DNA of 64,000 nt, from the NCBI RefSeq assembly GCF_003057965.1, contig NZ_CP020921.1, positions 1,499,001 through 1,563,000 of the forward strand, in the 5' to 3' direction. The notes under the pieces were generated by a model. That model worked only from the letters and a program-made list of their open reading frames with translations, was not told the origin of the DNA and did not search any database. This DNA is from Thermodesulfobium acidiphilum. GTDB lineage: Bacteria; Thermodesulfobiota; Thermodesulfobiia; Thermodesulfobiales; Thermodesulfobiaceae. Every line of letters begins with the position of its first letter. The stretch's first letter is position 1. Positions 8,686 to 16,254 of the stretch are shown here, piece after piece. The position numbers and the translations under genes were made by a program.

Positions 8686-9471
8686 ATGTTATCTAATAGA
8701 AGAAAGTTTCAATTAGGACTTTTAGGAATAATAAGTTTTATGGCAATGTTAATAGTTTGGCTTAGTCCAGTTGCACCAGGGCACCTAACAGGACTTCAGT
8801 GGGCAGACCAATTTTTCAATGGACTCACAAAGGCATCAGCTTATCAGTTTCCAAAGGTCTTTAAGGAAAGCGAAAATTTTGTAGGTAAGCCATTCGTGCT
8901 TAATTATAAGGCAGCCAATGAAAGTGATGCAAAGATGCTTGAAAGGTTATATACATCATTTGGAGCAAAAGTTGACGCTCAAGGAACATCTTTAACAATT
9001 AGCGGAGATCTGGGAAAGGTTTCACAGGGGATACTTTCATACAGCGAAGACTTCTTTAATAACAGAAGAAAGGATATGACAAATGTACTAGGTTTTGATA
9101 GCAAAGACGGCTTGTATGCAATATATTTATCACAAAAAGCTCTCGAAAAGTATTATTTAAGAAATAACCAGGCTGCAGAATTGAAGTTTGTAAGAGAAAT
9201 TTTGGAAAGAGCAATAGAACCAGCTTATAACTTTGACGGAATAGTGGCTGCTGGATCCCCAAAGCCTGTGGAAGGTGAATATGCGATTGGTGCACTTAGG
9301 CACTATCCAAGTATAGAACAAAGCCCTATCGGAGTTAGAGAAATGATAATTCTTACTGGACTAATAATATTCTATCTCCTATATACATGTTGGTATGGTT
9401 TTTCTCTAATGTACTTATTAGAAGGTGCTGGAATATCAAAGTTAAGCAAAAAGGCCAGAAAAGAAGCATAG
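8686..9471 (+). CDS. Membrane-anchored protein paired with TSUP permease
   Basis: 261 aa. One membrane helix near residues 10-30, an extracytoplasmic domain of about 190 residues, and a second helix near the C-terminus (REMIILTGLIIFYLLYTCWYGF), then a basic tail. I do not recognise the family. The GTG at 8677 is part of the AAGGAGTG ribosome site, so ATG 8686 is preferred. Start lies 30 bases after the TSUP stop. Two helices flanking a periplasmic domain suggest an accessory or sensor subunit of the permease. Confidence 0.75.
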   Translation: MLSNRRKFQLGLLGIISFMAMLIVWLSPVAPGHLTGLQWADQFFNGLTKASAYQFPKVFKESENFVGKPFVLNYKAANESDAKMLERLYTSFGAKVDAQGTSLTISGDLGKVSQGILSYSEDFFNNRRKDMTNVLGFDSKDGLYAIYLSQKALEKYYLRNNQAAELKFVREILERAIEPAYNFDGIVAAGSPKPVEGEYAIGALRHYPSIEQSPIGVREMIILTGLIIFYLLYTCWYGFSLMYLLEGAGISKLSKKARKEA

Positions 9472-9485
9472 GCAATGCATATACA

Positions 9486-9510
9486 GAGGGCACATAAAAT
9501 ATGTGCCCTC
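9486..9510 (+). terminator. Perfect 11-bp hairpin ending the TSUP operon
   Basis: Arms 9486-9496 and 9500-9510 pair perfectly around a 3-base loop, followed by TTAAAAAT. It sits 15 bases after the 261-aa gene. The run of T is short, so it may be a weak terminator or an RNA processing site. Confidence 0.6.
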
Positions 9511-9539
9511 TTAAAAATCTCATAAACGAGGTGATAAAA

Positions 9540-9959
9540 GTGAATCCAATCTTAATAATAATAAAAGATCTAAAAAACGATAAAAAAGTATTAAAGGGTG
9601 GACTTGAAAGAGCAATTGAAGAAGGAAGGCCAGCAGTTATAGCCAAGATAATAGAAAGACCAGAACATCTTGGAGTATATAATCCAGAAGCTGAAGAATA
9701 TCTAGTTCAAAAAGCATGGCAAGAAGTCGATAAAGCAATTGAAGAAGGTGAGAAATTAGGAATTAACGTTTACGGAGTGATCAAAATAGGTCCATTAGAA
9801 GAGAAGATCAATGAAGTAGCAAAAGAAGTAAAAGCAAAGTTAATAGTAATTGGCCAGAAGAAAATAAGTGGCTTTAAAAAGTTGGTATTCGGGCATAGCA
9901 ACAAAGAAGAAAATAATTTCGAAGATACATGTCCAGTGTTACTCATTGGAAAAAAATAA
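9540..9959 (+). CDS. UspA-like nucleotide-binding fold protein
   Basis: 139 aa beginning MNPILIIIKDLKNDKKVL at GTG 9540, chosen because GAGGTGA lies just before it and the upstream ATG 9501 is inside the hairpin. Universal-stress fold: an alternating beta/alpha pattern ending KLIVIGQKKISGFKKLVFGHSN and CPVLLIGKK. The ATP loop is present in altered form (GQKKISGFKKLVFGHSN). It matches the position of the UspA gene in the leftward TSUP operon. Confidence 0.8.
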   Translation: MNPILIIIKDLKNDKKVLKGGLERAIEEGRPAVIAKIIERPEHLGVYNPEAEEYLVQKAWQEVDKAIEEGEKLGINVYGVIKIGPLEEKINEVAKEVKAKLIVIGQKKISGFKKLVFGHSNKEENNFEDTCPVLLIGKK

Positions 9960-10081
9960 ATACTCACTTTCTTTTATGTTAAAATTACTAAAAAAGTGGG
10001 GGTATTGTTGCCTTTAAAAATTATAAGATTTTAATTTTAAAATATTTAGTAAAAAATCCATACGCTATATTAATAATTAGC

Positions 10082-10972
10082 TTGATATTAGTATTTTTAG
10101 TTTTTTTATTGATCGTTATAAAAATAGATTTTAGCCTTCAGCCAACTTCATATATAAATTTTAGCGAAAAACTTCCAAACAATTATCTTGAACAGAATAA
10201 AACCAATCTTTTAAGGGTGGTGGTTTCATCCACCCTTGACCCTAAGGAAACGATACATATCTATCAGCCACTGCTTCAGTATATTTCAAAAAAAACTGGA
10301 CTTCAATCGGTACTAATTCAAAAAAGAACTAACTTTGAAATAAAAGACTTGTTCAATTCTAAAACAGTTGATATCGGGATAATAACCGCAAGCGCCTATG
10401 TGCTTGATCAGGATCAAATGGACATTTTAGCAATACCAGTAATTAACAATGATATAACCTTTTCATCTGTTATTGTTTCAAACAAAAATAATATAAGAAC
10501 TTTTGAAGACTTAAAAGGAAAATCAATAGCTTTCACCGATATTGCATCGTTTTCAGGATACCTTATCCCTTTATTTTATTTAAAAGAAAACAATCTCGAT
10601 ATAAACTACTTTTCAGATCACATTTTTACATTCAATAGCTCTGATTCTATTCGAGCTCTTTTGGACGATATGGTTGATGCTGCAGCTTTAAATAGCAAAT
10701 TTTTTAAAACATATATAAGAGAAAATCCTGAAAAAACAAAAAATTTACACATTGTCTGGCAGTCTCCAATAAGAATTGGCAATCCCCCAATAGTAGCCAG
10801 AAAAAACATAGATCCAGTAATTGAAAAAAAAGTTAAAGATGCCCTGATAAACATGTCAAATGATCCCGAAGGGCAAAAGATTCTTAAAACTCTAGGATAT
10901 GACAGATTCTCAAAACCTCAGCCAAATCTATATTTACCTATAAAAATAATTATCAAAAAACTTGAACAATGA
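10082..10972 (+). CDS. PhnD-like periplasmic binding protein, sensor-associated
   Basis: About 296 aa. An N-terminal membrane anchor is followed by a type-2 periplasmic-binding fold with PhnD/TtrS-like motifs: STLDPKETIHIYQPLLQYISKKTG, GIITASAYVL, DLKGKSIAFTD, SGYLIPLFYL, DPEGQKILKTLGYDRF. The frame is open upstream to 9992 with no ATG, GTG or TTG other than the TTG at 10082, which has no ribosome site; a GTGGGGG at 9996-10002 hints at a start with a non-standard codon near 10004-10007. Its stop overlaps the kinase start by 4 bases (ATGA). Confidence 0.82.
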   Translation: MILVFLVFLLIVIKIDFSLQPTSYINFSEKLPNNYLEQNKTNLLRVVVSSTLDPKETIHIYQPLLQYISKKTGLQSVLIQKRTNFEIKDLFNSKTVDIGIITASAYVLDQDQMDILAIPVINNDITFSSVIVSNKNNIRTFEDLKGKSIAFTDIASFSGYLIPLFYLKENNLDINYFSDHIFTFNSSDSIRALLDDMVDAAALNSKFFKTYIRENPEKTKNLHIVWQSPIRIGNPPIVARKNIDPVIEKKVKDALINMSNDPEGQKILKTLGYDRFSKPQPNLYLPIKIIIKKLEQ

Positions 10973-12369
10973 GCTTAAAAACAAAAATTTTAATCATTAA
11001 TATCTTTTCAATATTTATAATAACTTTAGGAATAGTTCTTGAAATAAAGTTTGTTCTGACTCAAAATCTTGAAGACAGATTAATTTTAAGAACTACCAAT
11101 ATGGCATCAATTCTTTCAGATAGTATTATAGAACCGCTATTATCTAATAATATTTATTTAACCCATCAAATTCTTACTCAATACAAAGAAAATAACTCAG
11201 AAATAAGTTATATAAGCATACTAAATAGCCAGAACGAAATACTCAGCAGCACTTTCACCAACGGCTTTCCAAAAGAACTTTATCATTTACAAACTAGTAA
11301 AACGGAAAACAATGTAGCAGTATTTTCTTGTGAAATGGGTAAATTTCTCGACGTTAAGTATCCAATTGCCGATGGATCTCTAGGGTATATTCACATTGGC
11401 GTTACAGAAAAAGAGGTAGAACAAAGAATACAAGAAATTTTAGAAAAAATTCTTTTTCTAAGTTTTTTTATTAATTTATTGGCATCACTTTTACTTTACA
11501 AACTTACCAACTCAATAACTGATAACTTAAAAAAATTAACACTATACGCAAAAAACATAGCACTTGGAAATAAGGTTTTAGAACCTGTTATTAAAACCAA
11601 TGACGAAGTAAGAGATTTGTTCATATCATTTAAACACATGCTTAAAGCATTAGAAAGGTCTTCTAAAGAAGAAATACAACTAATTACAAAGTTAAAAGAC
11701 GAAGAGCTCAAAAGAGAACTCTTGAAAAGGACTATGGAAACTCTTGAAAAGGAAAGAAAAAGACTTTCAATGGAAATTCACGATTCTGTTATGCAAAATC
11801 TTGCATCTATAAATATAATGTTAAAAATATTTCAATCAAAGCTAGATCAAAAAGAAAAATTAGACCTGGATAATATACAAAAGCTAATAGAAACGACTAT
11901 AGAAGAACTCAGAAATATTGCGAATAATCTCAGACCTCCCCAGTTAGAAAAGTTGGGTCTAAAATCAAGCTTAGAATCGTTTTTTAATGAAACTGAAAAA
12001 AGACATAATTTAAAAGTAAACTTTGATTTCTCAATAAACGAAAAAGTGTTAGACTGGACTTGGTCGATCAATATCTATAGAATAATACAGGAAGCAATAT
12101 CAAATATTGTTAAGCACTCAGGCGCAAATAATGTTTTCGTTTCAATAAAAGAGGTAAACGATAAAATTGAGCTTGAAATAAAAGACGATGGGAAAGGATT
12201 TGATGTCGATGAAACCCTAAGCAAAAAGTCAAATCATTTAGGAATAATAGATATGAAAGAGAGGACAAAGACTTATAAAGGAGAATTTTCTATAAACTCT
12301 ATAAAAGGAGGTGGTACAATTGTCAAAATCTTTTTCCCAATACCCAAAAACAATGATATTGGTCGATGA
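10969..12369 (+). CDS. NarX-type sensor histidine kinase
   Basis: 466 aa. Membrane helix near 6-28, extracytoplasmic domain to about 155, second helix near 158-178, HAMP linker, a coiled coil, then a HisKA_3 dimerisation helix (ERKRLSMEIHDSVMQNL) with phospho-accepting H271. The ATPase domain contains DWTWSINIYRIIQEAISNIVKHSG and DDGKGFD. Coupled to the binding protein before and the regulator after it. In TtrS the PhnD-like domain and kinase are one chain; here they are separate, so the binding protein probably presents the signal to this kinase. Confidence 0.93.
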   Translation: MSLKTKILIINIFSIFIITLGIVLEIKFVLTQNLEDRLILRTTNMASILSDSIIEPLLSNNIYLTHQILTQYKENNSEISYISILNSQNEILSSTFTNGFPKELYHLQTSKTENNVAVFSCEMGKFLDVKYPIADGSLGYIHIGVTEKEVEQRIQEILEKILFLSFFINLLASLLLYKLTNSITDNLKKLTLYAKNIALGNKVLEPVIKTNDEVRDLFISFKHMLKALERSSKEEIQLITKLKDEELKRELLKRTMETLEKERKRLSMEIHDSVMQNLASINIMLKIFQSKLDQKEKLDLDNIQKLIETTIEELRNIANNLRPPQLEKLGLKSSLESFFNETEKRHNLKVNFDFSINEKVLDWTWSINIYRIIQEAISNIVKHSGANNVFVSIKEVNDKIELEIKDDGKGFDVDETLSKKSNHLGIIDMKERTKTYKGEFSINSIKGGGTIVKIFFPIPKNNDIGR

Positions 12370-13018
12370 TCACGCTATATTAAGGGCAGGTTTAAAAGCC
12401 CTAATTCAGGAACATCAAGAAGAATTTAAGGTAATAGAAGAAGCATCAAATGGAACTGAAGCTATAGATAAAATAAAAAAAATAAAACCAGATATTGTTC
12501 TATTGGATATATCCTTACCAGATATAAGTGGATTAGATCTAATAGATTCAATAAAAAAATATTCTATAAATACTAAAATTCTTATATTAAGTATGTTTGA
12601 AGATGAAACTATGATTGTTAAAGCCCTAAAAATGGGAGCAAATGGATTTATACCAAAAAGATTAGCATACGAAGAACTAATTGAAGCACTTAAAACAATA
12701 TCAAAAGCAGAAGACGTATATGTCCCATCATGCCTTGCCAAAACAGTTCTTAGAGGGATGCTAAATAAAGACAAGAAGACAAAGTTAAGCACGAGAGAAA
12801 GCCAGGTTTTAAGATATACTGCGCTAGGTTATGGAAACAAGGAAATGGCAAAAAAACTCAACCTTTCTGTCAAAACCATAGAAACATATAAACTTAGAAT
12901 TTCAGAAAAAATAAACGCTCAAAAAAAATCCGATCTTGTAAAATACGCTATCAAAGAAGGGCTTTTAAAAGAAGAAGAAGGAACAGGTATCTCAGATCAA
13001 GAAGAAACTTCAAATTAA
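12320..13018 (+). CDS. NarL/LuxR-type response regulator
   Basis: 232 aa from TTG 12320, which has GGAGG 8 bases upstream; the GTG at 12311 overlaps that site. The receiver domain has the acidic pair DD16-17, phospho-acceptor D63 (IVLLDISLPD) and a conserved Lys near PKRLAYEE. The C-terminal LuxR helix-turn-helix is STRESQVLRYTALGYGNKEM followed by LNLSVKTIETYKLRI. It overlaps the kinase gene by about 50 bases. It probably controls this operon or the neighbouring TSUP genes. Confidence 0.92.
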   Translation: MSKSFSQYPKTMILVDDHAILRAGLKALIQEHQEEFKVIEEASNGTEAIDKIKKIKPDIVLLDISLPDISGLDLIDSIKKYSINTKILILSMFEDETMIVKALKMGANGFIPKRLAYEELIEALKTISKAEDVYVPSCLAKTVLRGMLNKDKKTKLSTRESQVLRYTALGYGNKEMAKKLNLSVKTIETYKLRISEKINAQKKSDLVKYAIKEGLLKEEEGTGISDQEETSN

Positions 13019-14257
13019 ATGCATTCAATAGAACAAGTAAATTTTATCAACGCTAAAATCGTTGTCTCTTTGTTGATTCTTTTATTTCTATTATTTGTCC
13101 TTTCAGTAGGAAAATCCCCATATTTCAAAATAGACAGGGCTTCAAGCGCAATTATTGGTTCTTGTTTTGTCATAATTTTTAGAATTTTAAACTTTGATCA
13201 AGCAGTAAGTTCGGTAGACATACGAACAATAGTACTGTTATTTAATATGATGATTCTATCAGGAAGCTTAAAATTAGCGGGCTTTTTTCCAATGGCAGGT
13301 TTATTTCTTATTTCAAATGCAAAAAATAGGATTATTCTTTTATATCTAACTATCTTTATCACCGGATTTCTTTCTATGATTATAATTAACGATATCGTCT
13401 GTTTGTTATTCACTCCTATAATTATCTCAATATGTATTAGAACCAAAACATATCCTATACCATTTTTATTAGGAATAGCACTTGCATCTAATATAGGCAG
13501 CGCATGTTCTTTGATCGGAAATCCTCAGAATATAATGATTGCAAATCTCTCAAAAATTTCATTCCTTCAATATTTTTCTAAAACTTTTTTATTAAGCATA
13601 ATAGGTCTTTTTTTAATATCGATATTACTGCACTTTCTCTATAAAGATAAACTACCAAAAGAATCTTTATCCATAAGGTATAAAAAGTTTGTTTTTCACA
13701 GGTATTTAGTTTACAAAAGTATTTCAGTCTTACTTTTCGTAATAATAGGCTTCCTGTTAAATATTAATCAGGTTGTAATTTCTAGTCTTGGGGTTGCTTT
13801 TTTAATGTTAACGAAAAGAATAAAATCAGAAAAACTTATTAAAGAAGTGGATTATAGTCTTCTTCTTACCTTTATCGGGCTCTTTATAGTAATCGGTGCA
13901 GTAGAAAAAAGTGGAATCATAAATATAGTTATAAACAATTTAGGCTTTAAAATATTTGATAACATCTATCTTTTTGCTTTTCTAACAGCAATTTTATCAA
14001 ATATCATTGGAAATGTGCCATCAGTAATGATACTACATTACTTTATACCAAGTGAAAATATCAATTATGGTTGGACAATTTTAGCTATGATTTCAACACT
14101 AGCTGGAAATTTAACTTTTACAGGTTCAATAGCCAACATAATAGTAGCTGAAATCGCAAAAAAAAATAAAATTGAAATAAAATTTCTAGACTATCTAAAG
14201 ATAGGCTTCCCTACCACACTCTTATTAATTATTTTAAGCCTACTCACCTTAAAATAA
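13019..14257 (+). CDS. Ion transporter superfamily permease (ArsB/CitMHS/NhaD-like)
   Basis: 412 aa, about ten to eleven membrane segments. The re-entrant loop motif GSACSLIGNPQNIMIA and the repeat GNVPSVMI...AGNLTFTGSIANIIV mark the ArsB/CitM/DASS fold. The ATG follows the regulator stop with no gap, so it belongs to the sensor operon and is likely its output. Substrate unknown: an anion such as a carboxylate, arsenite or sulfate would fit the family. Confidence 0.85.
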   Translation: MHSIEQVNFINAKIVVSLLILLFLLFVLSVGKSPYFKIDRASSAIIGSCFVIIFRILNFDQAVSSVDIRTIVLLFNMMILSGSLKLAGFFPMAGLFLISNAKNRIILLYLTIFITGFLSMIIINDIVCLLFTPIIISICIRTKTYPIPFLLGIALASNIGSACSLIGNPQNIMIANLSKISFLQYFSKTFLLSIIGLFLISILLHFLYKDKLPKESLSIRYKKFVFHRYLVYKSISVLLFVIIGFLLNINQVVISSLGVAFLMLTKRIKSEKLIKEVDYSLLLTFIGLFIVIGAVEKSGIINIVINNLGFKIFDNIYLFAFLTAILSNIIGNVPSVMILHYFIPSENINYGWTILAMISTLAGNLTFTGSIANIIVAEIAKKNKIEIKFLDYLKIGFPTTLLLIILSLLTLK

Positions 14258-14704
14258 TTAAGTAAATAGCCTAAAGATGTCCAAAATTTTTCCAAACAGC
14301 AAAACGAATAAAATTGTGATAATTAATCTTCCAAAAAAAATAATTTCAAAGTTTGCCCCAATAGCAACAAATATAGCTGTATCCTCAATCATTGCATGAG
14401 ACAAAACCAAAAAAATATTTATTAAGACTATTTCTTTTGGACTTATAAGTCCTTTCTTTACTTCATCAAACATAGTTCCTGCACCATATATGAGACCAAA
14501 GATTATTCCAGCTGCCAAAGGAATTGCAGAATTTTTAGAAAAACCAAGATATTTAATAATTTTTGAAACACTATTACAAAACTTACCCCAAAACGAGCTT
14601 CTTTTAAAAATTTCAATAAAAATCATGAGAGGTATAACTATCGTTGCTATGGTAAAAATAGTTCCAATCGATCCGAAAGCTGCTTCTTCTAGTATTTGTA
14701 TCAT
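14258..14704 (-). CDS. Gate (nucleoside-recognition) domain membrane protein B
   Basis: 148 aa, four to five hydrophobic segments. It carries gate-domain features: PLMIFIEIFKRSSFWGKFCN, AIPLAAGIIFGLIYGAGTMF and LSHAMIEDTAIF. Its ATG overlaps the stop of the next upstream gene, so the pair is coupled. Paired small gate proteins resemble the SpmA/SpmB arrangement and may form a heteromeric transporter. Substrate unknown. Confidence 0.75.
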   Translation of the reverse strand: MIQILEEAAFGSIGTIFTIATIVIPLMIFIEIFKRSSFWGKFCNSVSKIIKYLGFSKNSAIPLAAGIIFGLIYGAGTMFDEVKKGLISPKEIVLINIFLVLSHAMIEDTAIFVAIGANFEIIFFGRLIITILFVLLFGKILDIFRLFT

Positions 14705-15132
14705 CTTAGCATTATATTAAGGCAAAAACCCGCAATAAAAGAAGTTAAAATTCTAAAAATAGTTATGAAAAAAGGGTTTATACCTATCTTTGAACAAATA
14801 ACTCCTTCAAGAATAAGACTGTGAGCAATCAAGACCATTGTTGCAAGTATGGTGATCTCTCTAGGATTAAAAGTTAAACCCATTATTACTCCAACTGCAG
14901 AATATATGTTCAAAATATAACCTGTAATCAGAACAAGTGAAGCCTCTCCTGGAAGACCGAAATATTTCATAAACGGAGAAAATAAGATATTTAAATAATA
15001 TATAAAGGGAGTAGCCTTAAGAATTGTTACCACAAAAAAAACAGGAACAACTATTTTAACAAGATTAAAGGTCGTAATTAATCCTCTATTAAAACCAACC
15101 TTTACACCTTCTAGAAGATAACTTTTATCCAT
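14701..15132 (-). CDS. Gate (nucleoside-recognition) domain membrane protein A
   Basis: 143 aa from ATG 15132 (MDKSYLLEGVKVGF); an upstream TTG at 15153 is possible but has no better ribosome site. Membrane segments around LVKIVVPVFFVVTILKATPF, ASLVLITGYILNIYSAVGV and ATMVLIAHSLILEG, with the family's PREI and HSLILE motifs. It is the first gene of a coupled pair with the gene at 14258-14704. Confidence 0.75.
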   Translation of the reverse strand: MDKSYLLEGVKVGFNRGLITTFNLVKIVVPVFFVVTILKATPFIYYLNILFSPFMKYFGLPGEASLVLITGYILNIYSAVGVIMGLTFNPREITILATMVLIAHSLILEGVICSKIGINPFFITIFRILTSFIAGFCLNIMLR

Positions 15133-15230
15133 GTATATAATTATATCAAACAAAACTCTTAAAACTCTTTACAGATTTTTTAAAATATATAATATTTTTA
15201 TATATATTCATTAGAGTTTAAGGAGAAAAA

Positions 15231-15881
15231 ATGAACATAGTACATATTTTTTCAGGAGGATTAGATTCCACCACTCTTTTATACTATCTGCTAAATGAAG
15301 GTCACAAAGTCAAAACAATAAGTTTTTTCTATGGGCAGAAACATAATAAGGAACTTGAATGCTCAAAAAATATTGCCAAAAAACTAAATATAGAAAATAA
15401 ATTAATTGATCTAAGCGCTCTAAAAAATGTTTTTGGAAAAAGTTCTTTAACAAGTGAAATAGATGTGCCTGAAGGTCATTATAACGATATAAATATGAAA
15501 TCTACAGTAGTCCCAAACAGAAATATGATTTTTTTATCAATTGCAATCTCTTATGCAATATCCTCAAACTTTGATGCAGTGTCTATAGGAGTTCATGCAG
15601 GAGATCATGCAATATATCCAGACTGCCGCCCTGTTTTTATAAACAGGATGAAAGAAGTTGCAAAAGTCTCAGACTACAACGAAATAGACATACTCACACC
15701 CTTTTTAGATTTCAAAAAATGCGAGATTGTAAAAATAGGTCTGGAACTAAAAGTTCCTTATGAAATGACATGGACATGTTATAGGGGAGAAGAAAAACCC
15801 TGTCTAAAATGCGGCGCATGTACAGAAAGGCTTGAAGCATTTAAACTAAATAATGTAAAAGATCCTCTACTTCTTATTTAA
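15231..15881 (+). CDS. queC: 7-cyano-7-deazaguanine synthase
   Basis: Converts 7-carboxy-7-deazaguanine to preQ0 with ATP and ammonia in queuosine biosynthesis. 216 aa. The PP-loop SGGLDSTT is at residues 8-15, the C-terminal zinc site is CYRGEEKPCLKCGACTERLE, and VPNRNMIFLSIA and HAGDHAIYPDCRP are typical. Ribosome site AAGGAG. No other queuosine gene is adjacent. Its last 15 bases overlap the end of the convergent selenoprotein gene. Confidence 0.96.
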   Translation: MNIVHIFSGGLDSTTLLYYLLNEGHKVKTISFFYGQKHNKELECSKNIAKKLNIENKLIDLSALKNVFGKSSLTSEIDVPEGHYNDINMKSTVVPNRNMIFLSIAISYAISSNFDAVSIGVHAGDHAIYPDCRPVFINRMKEVAKVSDYNEIDILTPFLDFKKCEIVKIGLELKVPYEMTWTCYRGEEKPCLKCGACTERLEAFKLNNVKDPLLLI

Positions 15882-16085
15882 TTCCTTTCTTGATTCCTCC
15901 ACTACACGGTGGACGTCAGCCAAACATCAAGTACCCCTGGGATTGTTCAAATGACATGCACACTTACCTTCCTTCTTTTTGTTTACTATAAACTGCTCTA
16001 TTCTAGAGATACCGTTGTTCTTTATCACGTCTTCTTTAATTTCATTATCAGTAAAACCAAAACAATAACAAATAGTTTGATTCAT
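15867..16085 (-). CDS. Bfd/CopZ-like iron-sulfur protein with predicted selenocysteine
   Basis: 72 residues if the in-frame TGA (plus-strand 15927-15929) is read as Sec53; without readthrough it is 52. The N-terminus has ICYCFGFTDNEIKEDVIKN, the C-terminus KCACHLNNPRGT-Sec-CLADVHRVV. Four cysteines (6, 8, 42, 44) plus Sec53 and Cys54 match the pattern of small [2Fe-2S] proteins in which that place is normally a Cys-Cys pair followed by LG(N/D)V. Coding quality is the same on both sides of the TGA, and a SECIS-like hairpin follows. Role: probably electron transfer or metal handling; partner unknown. Confidence 0.8.
15898..15913 (-). promoter_or_regulatory. SECIS-like hairpin of the small selenoprotein
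   Basis: On the minus strand a perfect 5-bp stem UCCAC/GUGGA closes the loop CGUGUA. The loop starts 19 bases after the TGA, within the bacterial window, with G at its second position. The stem is short, so support is moderate. Confidence 0.6.
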
Positions 16086-16165
16086 AGTTCACCACTTTTC
16101 TAAAATATTACTATTTTTATTATAATATAAATATAATTATAAATAAATAGAAGGAGGTGTTGTCC

Positions 16166-16180
16166 ATGTTAATTAGATGA
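16166..16180 (+). other. Four-codon mini-ORF ending in TGA, or start of a second Sec ORF
   Basis: AAGGAGGTG at 16151-16159 is placed ideally before ATG 16166, but the frame reads MLIR then TGA. If TGA were selenocysteine the frame would run to TAG 16289-16291 (41 codons in all), overlapping the next gene. A hairpin follows at 16203-16221. Either a translated leader controlling the dehydratase-like operon or a Sec-dependent product. Confidence 0.35.
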
Positions 16181-16202
16181 TTTACAAGAGAAACTTTAAA
16201 TA

Positions 16203-16221
16203 GATACGTAGTTTACGTATC
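16203..16221 (+). repeat. Perfect 8-bp inverted repeat upstream of dehydratase-like operon
   Basis: GATACGTA and TACGTATC separated by GTT. It lies between the mini-ORF and the ribosome site of the gene at 16255. It may act as an operator in DNA or as an RNA hairpin; the loop starts 31 bases after the mini-ORF TGA. Confidence 0.55.
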
Positions 16222-16254
16222 ACAATATACAAAATCAAGAAAAGGAGAGATATC

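Noticed and set aside
9501-9539. ATG 9501 as start of the second UspA-like protein
   Set aside because: It lies in the 3' arm of the hairpin at 9486-9510; GTG 9540 has a proper ribosome site.
15909-16103. Plus-strand 64-codon ORF opposite the small selenoprotein
   Set aside because: Its composition is unlike neighbouring genes and it is fully explained by the minus-strand cysteine-rich frame, which has recognisable motifs.
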